Shown: positions 59,798 to 64,000 of the stretch, one piece after another
Position numbering within the stretch: the stretch's first letter is position 1
Layout of the letters: the number at the start of each line of letters is the position of its first letter
Source: Pandoraea thiooxydans
GTDB lineage: Bacteria; Pseudomonadota; Gammaproteobacteria; Burkholderiales; Burkholderiaceae
Reading direction: 5' to 3'
DNA length: 64,000 nucleotides
Assembly: GCF_001931675.1 (NCBI RefSeq)
Contig: NZ_CP014839.1
Span: 3,348,001 to 3,412,000, forward strand
Notes under the pieces: model-generated
Told to the model about the DNA's origin: nothing
Databases searched by the model: none
The model's input: the letters and a program-made list of their open reading frames with translations, nothing else
Program-made: the position numbers and the translations under genes

Positions 59798-62095
59798 TTA
59801 TCTATGCTGCGCCGCAGCATCCGCGACGACCAGCGCGACCATATTGATGATCCGCCGAACCGTGGCAGATTCGGTCAAAATGTGCACCGGTTTGGCCGCA
59901 CCCAACAAAATCGGCCCGATAGCGACGTTATTGCCCGCCGCAGTCTTCAGCAAATTGTAGGCAATGTTGGCCGCATCGATATTCGGCAGCACCAGCAGGT
60001 TTGCCTGGCCATGCAGGGTCGAATCCGGCATGATCCTGGCGCGCAGCGCGGGGTCAAGGGCGCAATCACCATGCATTTCACCGTCGACTTCCAACTCGGG
60101 CGCCCGTTCGTGCAGGATCGCCAGCGTTTCCCGCAACTTGGATGCGCTCGGCGCATCGCTGGTCCCGAAATTCGAGTGAGACACCAGCGCTACCTTGGGC
60201 TCGATACCAAAACGCCGAATTTCTTCGGCCGCCATCAGCGTGATTTCGGCCAGGTCCGCGGCATTGGGGTCCTGGTTAATATGCGTGTCGACAAGGAAAA
60301 TTTGCCGATCGGGCAACACCAGCGCATTCATGGCGCCATAGACTTTCCCGCCTGGGCGCTTGCCGATCACCCGATCGATGAAATGCAAGTGGCGGCCCGG
60401 CGTGCTGACCGTGCCGCAAATCATGCCGTCGGCCTCGCCCTTGGAGAGCAGCATCGCGCCGATCAGCGTGGTACGCCGGCGCATTTCGACGCGGGCATAG
60501 GAAGACGTCACGCCCTTGCGTGCCGTCAGGCGATGATAGGTCTCCCAGTAATCGCGATAGCGCTCGTCGTGCTCCGGGTTGACAACGGTATAGTCGACGC
60601 CCTCGTGCAGACGCAGGCCATAGCGTTCGATGCGCTTTTCGATCACGGCGGGCCGCCCGATCAGAATCGGCTTGGCGATACGCTCGTCGATCACGATCTG
60701 CACGGCGCGCAGCACGCGCTCTTCCTCGCCCTCGCAGAACACAATGCGCTTTTGCTCGGGCGGCGTCTGGCGTGCGACCGCAAACAACGGCTTCATCAGC
60801 GAGCCGCTCTGATAAACAAACTGCTGAAGCTGCTGCGCATAAGCGTCCATGTCCGCCAACGGGCGAGTCGCCACACCGGCATCCATGGCGGCCTGGGCAA
60901 CCGCCGGCGCGACCTTGACGATCAAACGCGGATCGAAAGGCTTCGGAATCAGGTATTCGGGGCCGAACGAGAGGTTCTCGATGCCGTATGCGGTGGCGAC
61001 GATGTCGCTTTGCTCCTGCCGCGCCAGCTCGGCCAGCGCATTGACCGCGGCGATTTCCATCGACCGGGTAATAGTGGTCGCACCGACGTCGAGGGCGCCG
61101 CGGAAAATAAACGGAAAGCAAAGGACGTTGTTGACCTGGTTCGGATAGTCGGTGCGGCCGGTCGCCATGATCGCATCCGGCCGGGCCGCTTTCGCCACTT
61201 CCGGAGCGATTTCCGGATTGGGGTTGGCCAGCGCGAAAATCAGCGGGGACGGCGCCATTTCCTTGACCATCTCGGGCTTGAGCACGCCGGCGGCCGACAG
61301 GCCGAGAAACACGTCCGCGCCGCCGATCACGTCGCCGAGCTTGCGAGCATCGGTTTGTTGGGCGAACCGCGATTTTTCCTCGTCCATCAATTCGGTGCGG
61401 CCTTCATAGACAACCCCGACGATATCCGACACCCAGATATTCTTCAGCGGCAAACCGATATCGACCAGCAGATCCAGGCAGGCCAGAGCCGCGGCACCGG
61501 CGCCGGAGCACACCAGTTTGACCTCGCTGATATCCTTGCCGACGACCTTCAGGCCATTCAACACGGCTGCGGCAACGACGATGGCCGTGCCATGCTGGTC
61601 ATCGTGGAACACCGGGATTTTCATGCGCTCGCGCAGTTTGCGCTCGACGATAAAGCATTCCGGGGCCTTGATATCCTCGAGATTGATCGCGCCGAAAGTC
61701 GGTTCCAGGGCCGCAATGATGTCAACCAGCTTTTCGGGGTCTTTCTCATTGATTTCGATATCGAACACGTCGATATTGGCGAACTTCTTGAACAGCACTC
61801 CCTTGCCTTCCATGACCGGCTTGGACGCCAGCGGCCCGATGTCGCCCAGCCCCAGGACAGCCGTGCCGTTGGTGACGACACCCACCAGATGGCCACGTGC
61901 GGTGTAGCGCGCAGCGTTGACCGGGTCCGCGACGATCTCCTCGCATGCCGCCGCCACCCCGGGCGAATACGCCAGCGCCAGATCGCGCTGGTTCACCAAT
62001 TGCTTGGTTGGCGCGATCGCGATCTTTCCGGGGGTGGGAAATTCGTGGTATTCGAGCGCGGCATCGCGCAGTTTTTTGTCAATAGGTGTGGACAT
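59798..62095 (-). CDS. maeB: NADP-dependent malic enzyme with C-terminal phosphotransacetylase domain
   Basis: A 765-residue fusion starting at ATG 62095 (MSTPIDKKLRDAALEYHEF), the usual MaeB start. The N-terminal malic enzyme part (about 1-430) shows YSPGVAAACEEI, TNGTAVLGLGDIGPLASKPV, FHDDQHGTAIVVAAA and SAAGVLKPEMV; the C-terminal PTA-like part has ERKIV-type segments ending in NIDAANIAYNLLK. It decarboxylates malate to pyruvate with NADP; the PTA-like domain usually has a regulatory role. Divergent from thiL with a 244-base gap; ends at an intrinsic terminator. Confidence 0.96.
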   Translation of the reverse strand: MSTPIDKKLRDAALEYHEFPTPGKIAIAPTKQLVNQRDLALAYSPGVAAACEEIVADPVNAARYTARGHLVGVVTNGTAVLGLGDIGPLASKPVMEGKGVLFKKFANIDVFDIEINEKDPEKLVDIIAALEPTFGAINLEDIKAPECFIVERKLRERMKIPVFHDDQHGTAIVVAAAVLNGLKVVGKDISEVKLVCSGAGAAALACLDLLVDIGLPLKNIWVSDIVGVVYEGRTELMDEEKSRFAQQTDARKLGDVIGGADVFLGLSAAGVLKPEMVKEMAPSPLIFALANPNPEIAPEVAKAARPDAIMATGRTDYPNQVNNVLCFPFIFRGALDVGATTITRSMEIAAVNALAELARQEQSDIVATAYGIENLSFGPEYLIPKPFDPRLIVKVAPAVAQAAMDAGVATRPLADMDAYAQQLQQFVYQSGSLMKPLFAVARQTPPEQKRIVFCEGEEERVLRAVQIVIDERIAKPILIGRPAVIEKRIERYGLRLHEGVDYTVVNPEHDERYRDYWETYHRLTARKGVTSSYARVEMRRRTTLIGAMLLSKGEADGMICGTVSTPGRHLHFIDRVIGKRPGGKVYGAMNALVLPDRQIFLVDTHINQDPNAADLAEITLMAAEEIRRFGIEPKVALVSHSNFGTSDAPSASKLRETLAILHERAPELEVDGEMHGDCALDPALRARIMPDSTLHGQANLLVLPNIDAANIAYNLLKTAAGNNVAIGPILLGAAKPVHILTESATVRRIINMVALVVADAAAQHR

Positions 62096-62339
62096 GAAAG
62101 CAGCCTGCATTCAATAAGAAAAAACTACCCTGGCCGCATTGTATCGCCAATCTACCCCGCGATTTACCGCAAAAAAGGATAAGGCGAAGAACTTTTTAGG
62201 GCGGAAACCCGCTTGACAGCATGCTTGGATATCACATGTACGGCCCCGAATGTGACAAATCGACGTCCCTCGGACGTTACCCATCGATATGGGGTGGCGA
62301 CGGATTTACAATATCGCCTTACAACAAGCCATCCAGATC

Positions 62340-63314
62340 GTGCTGACCGAATTCACCCTCATCGAGCGCTATTTCGCGCATGCGACCCCCGCCGCCGGCC
62401 ATGTGCGACTGGGCGTCGGCGACGATTGCGCGCTGATAGCGCCGCCCGCCGGCAGCCTCCTGGCGGTATCCACCGACATGCTGGTCGAGGGGCGCCACTT
62501 CTTCGCCGATATGGCGCCACGCGCGCTCGGTCACAAAACGCTGGCAGTCAATTTGTCCGATCTGGCAGCCATGGGCGCCCGCCCGCTGGGCTTTACGCTG
62601 GCGCTGGCGTTGCCCGAGGCAGATCCTGACTGGCTGGCGCCGTTCAGCGAGGGGCTGGCCGCGTTGGCCAACCGGTATGCATGCCCGCTGATCGGCGGCG
62701 ACACCACCCGGGGCCCGCGCAATCTGTGCGTCACCGTTTTCGGCGAAGTTCCCGATCAACAGGCCCTGCGCCGCGACGCCGCCGTGGCTGGCGACGATAT
62801 ATGGGTGTCCGGCGCGCTCGGCGATGCGCGTCTCGCACTGGGCGCGCTGCGTGACGAATGGGCGCTGTCCGATGAAGCATTGGCTGACAGCCGTCGCGCG
62901 CTCGAGTGGCCCGAACCTCGCATCCAACTTGGCATGGCTTTGCGCGGCATCGCTCACGCCGCGCTCGACATCTCGGACGGCCTGCTCGGCGATCTTCGCC
63001 ATATACTGGAGCGCTCGCATGTCGCGGCGTGCGTGAATGTCGACGCCGTGCCGCACTCTCCCTGGCTCGCCGCTCAAAGCGAAGCGGTCCGCCGCACCTG
63101 CGCGTTGGCCGGCGGGGATGATTACGAGTTGTGCTTTACGGCACCGGCCGCCGCGCGTGCGGCGCTCGACGAGATCGCCCAGAGCCTTGCACTGCCGCTG
63201 ACGCGCATTGGCGCCATCGTGCCGCTCGAGCGCCCCGGCAGCGCCCTGACCCTGCATGACAACGCCGGACAACCGGTTTCCCTCGCATTCCAGAGCTTCG
63301 ATCATTTTCGATGA
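62340..63314 (+). CDS. thiL: Thiamine-monophosphate kinase
   Basis: A 324-residue kinase forming thiamine diphosphate, the cofactor needed by transketolase encoded in this window. GTG 62340 (VLTEFTLIERYF) is chosen because it begins at the family start; the frame extends upstream to 62289 but a possible -10 (TACAAT, 62307-62312) lies there. Motifs: VRLGVGDDCALI, LAVSTDMLVEGRHFF, AVNLSDLAAMGARPL, GGDTTRGP and DISDGLLGDL, all conserved. It overlaps pgpA by four bases. Confidence 0.95.
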   Translation: MLTEFTLIERYFAHATPAAGHVRLGVGDDCALIAPPAGSLLAVSTDMLVEGRHFFADMAPRALGHKTLAVNLSDLAAMGARPLGFTLALALPEADPDWLAPFSEGLAALANRYACPLIGGDTTRGPRNLCVTVFGEVPDQQALRRDAAVAGDDIWVSGALGDARLALGALRDEWALSDEALADSRRALEWPEPRIQLGMALRGIAHAALDISDGLLGDLRHILERSHVAACVNVDAVPHSPWLAAQSEAVRRTCALAGGDDYELCFTAPAAARAALDEIAQSLALPLTRIGAIVPLERPGSALTLHDNAGQPVSLAFQSFDHFR

Positions 63315-63862
63315 ATTCCGCTCCTTCTCCCGACCAGCCCAATCCGCCGCACGGCAAACCGCTGCCAGGCAGCGCCCCGGCACGACGGCCGATCACCGTG
63401 GGTTTCATGCTCTCCCACCCGGCCCACTTCATCGCGCTGGGCTTCGGCAGCGGTCTGTCGCCGATGGGCCCCGGAACGGTCGGCACATTGTTTGGCTGGG
63501 CGTCCTACCTGGTATTGAGTCTTTACCTCTCCGTGTCGGATTGGGCCGTGCTGCTTGCGTTGAGCATCGTCGGCGGAGTCTGGATATGTGGCCGCACCGC
63601 CCGCGCGCTGGGTGTTTCCGACCCTGGTTCGGTGGTATGGGATGAAATCGTCGCCTTCTGGCTGGTATTGCTGGTGGTGACTCCGGCATCGTTTTGGGGA
63701 CAATGCGTCGCGTTTTTGCTATTCCGCTTCTTCGACGCAGTCAAGCCGCCGCCGGTGCGCTATTTCGACCGCACCGTCAAGGGCGGCTTGGGTATCATGC
63801 TGGACGATCTGGTCGCCGCTTTTTGCACTTTGCTGGTGATCGCCCTGTGGCATGCCCTTTGA
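63311..63862 (+). CDS. pgpA: Phosphatidylglycerophosphatase A
   Basis: A 183-residue inner-membrane phosphatase that dephosphorylates phosphatidylglycerophosphate in phosphatidylglycerol synthesis. Motifs: FGSGLSPMGPGTVGTL, VVWDEIVAFWLVL and FRFFDAVKPPPVRYFDR, with several membrane segments. ATG 63311 overlaps the thiL stop (ATGA); thiL-pgpA-cinA/pncC is a common order in proteobacteria. The first 30 residues (Pro/Ser-rich) are probably a cytoplasmic extension. Confidence 0.94.
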   Translation: MNSAPSPDQPNPPHGKPLPGSAPARRPITVGFMLSHPAHFIALGFGSGLSPMGPGTVGTLFGWASYLVLSLYLSVSDWAVLLALSIVGGVWICGRTARALGVSDPGSVVWDEIVAFWLVLLVVTPASFWGQCVAFLLFRFFDAVKPPPVRYFDRTVKGGLGIMLDDLVAAFCTLLVIALWHAL

Positions 63863-63889
63863 AGGGTGCCGCGCACGTAACGAAGCAGC

Positions 63890-64000
63890 ATGACAAATAC
63901 TTTATTGCATCAACTGGCGGTCAAGGCCGGCAATCGTCTGCGCGAGGAGCGCCTGCTGCTGGCCACGGCCGAGTCCTGTACCGGCGGCATGGTGGCGGCG
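63890..64000 (+). CDS. pncC: Nicotinamide-nucleotide amidohydrolase / CinA C-terminal domain (5' part only)
   Basis: The first 37 codons run off the right edge. The start MTNTLLHQLAVKAGNRL and the motif LLATAESCTGGMVAA are the start of the CinA-C domain, which hydrolyses nicotinamide mononucleotide to nicotinate mononucleotide. It begins as a stand-alone PncC-type protein rather than after a CinA N-terminal part. It lies 27 bases after pgpA on the same strand. Confidence 0.9.
   Translation, partial: MTNTLLHQLAVKAGNRLREERLLLATAESCTGGMVAA

Noticed and set aside
59714-62182. Plus-strand frame of 822 codons opposite maeB
   Set aside because: Antisense to a complete malic enzyme/PTA gene; composition (His/Arg-rich) is typical of shadow translation.

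Overview
The window looks like a chromosomal segment of a GC-rich betaproteobacterium, most likely of the family Burkholderiaceae. This rests on gene order: miaB-phoH-ybeY-corC-lnt-glyQS-gmhB, lptD-surA-pdxA-ksgA, dusB-fis-purH, leuS-lptE-holA and tkt-gap occur together, and the encoded proteins have the lengths and motifs expected for that group. Genus cannot be fixed by reading alone. No rRNA, tRNA or CRISPR array was found.

Layout. Positions 1-2586 (minus strand) hold an OpuC/YehZYXW-type osmoprotectant ABC operon entering from the left edge. Its binding-protein gene is interrupted by one in-frame amber codon. Positions 2587-9765 form an accessory, mosaic region: an AT-rich stretch with two hairpins, a 37-residue Trp-rich peptide gene, a 94-residue Arg-rich protein gene, a membrane-anchored double AAA+ ATPase, a 1.7 kb gene-poor stretch with a 30-bp tandem repeat and short open frames, a tyrosine recombinase, and a small protein that looks like only the recombinase N-terminal domain. 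Next come a membrane diguanylate cyclase (9766-11157) and the prkA-yeaH-spoVR stress cluster with a trailing VOC gene (minus, 11170-16384).

After another 1.2 kb gene-poor stretch, 17563-31508 (plus) carries a metal-type solute-binding protein with altered ligand residues, tRNA modification and ribosome maturation genes (miaB, phoH, ybeY), chaC, the envelope genes corC and lnt, glycyl-tRNA synthetase (glyQS), heptose phosphatase gmhB, an acyltransferase, a YgjP-like metalloprotein, gloA and an EamA transporter. On the minus strand, lptD-surA-pdxA-ksgA (31492-37052) joins outer-membrane assembly, vitamin B6 synthesis and rRNA methylation. Divergent from it, amgK-murU-pepP-ubiH (37217-41607) starts with MurNAc recycling. 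dusB-fis-purH (41779-44642) ends at a shared bidirectional terminator facing leuS-lptE-holA-proA (minus). Upstream of those lie dapB and bamE, which is divergent from fur.

The right part holds tkt-gap (minus), speE, a VOC gene, rsmE and a YidB/DUF937 gene (plus), a secreted barnase-type ribonuclease with its barstar (minus), the malic enzyme/PTA fusion maeB (minus), and thiL-pgpA-cinA/pncC (plus) running off the right edge. Most of the window is ordinary core chromosome. The candidates for unusual biology are the peptide/Arg-rich/AAA+ cluster, the orphan recombinase N-domain, the binding protein lacking metal-ligand histidines, and the regulatory palindromes near the ribonuclease gene.
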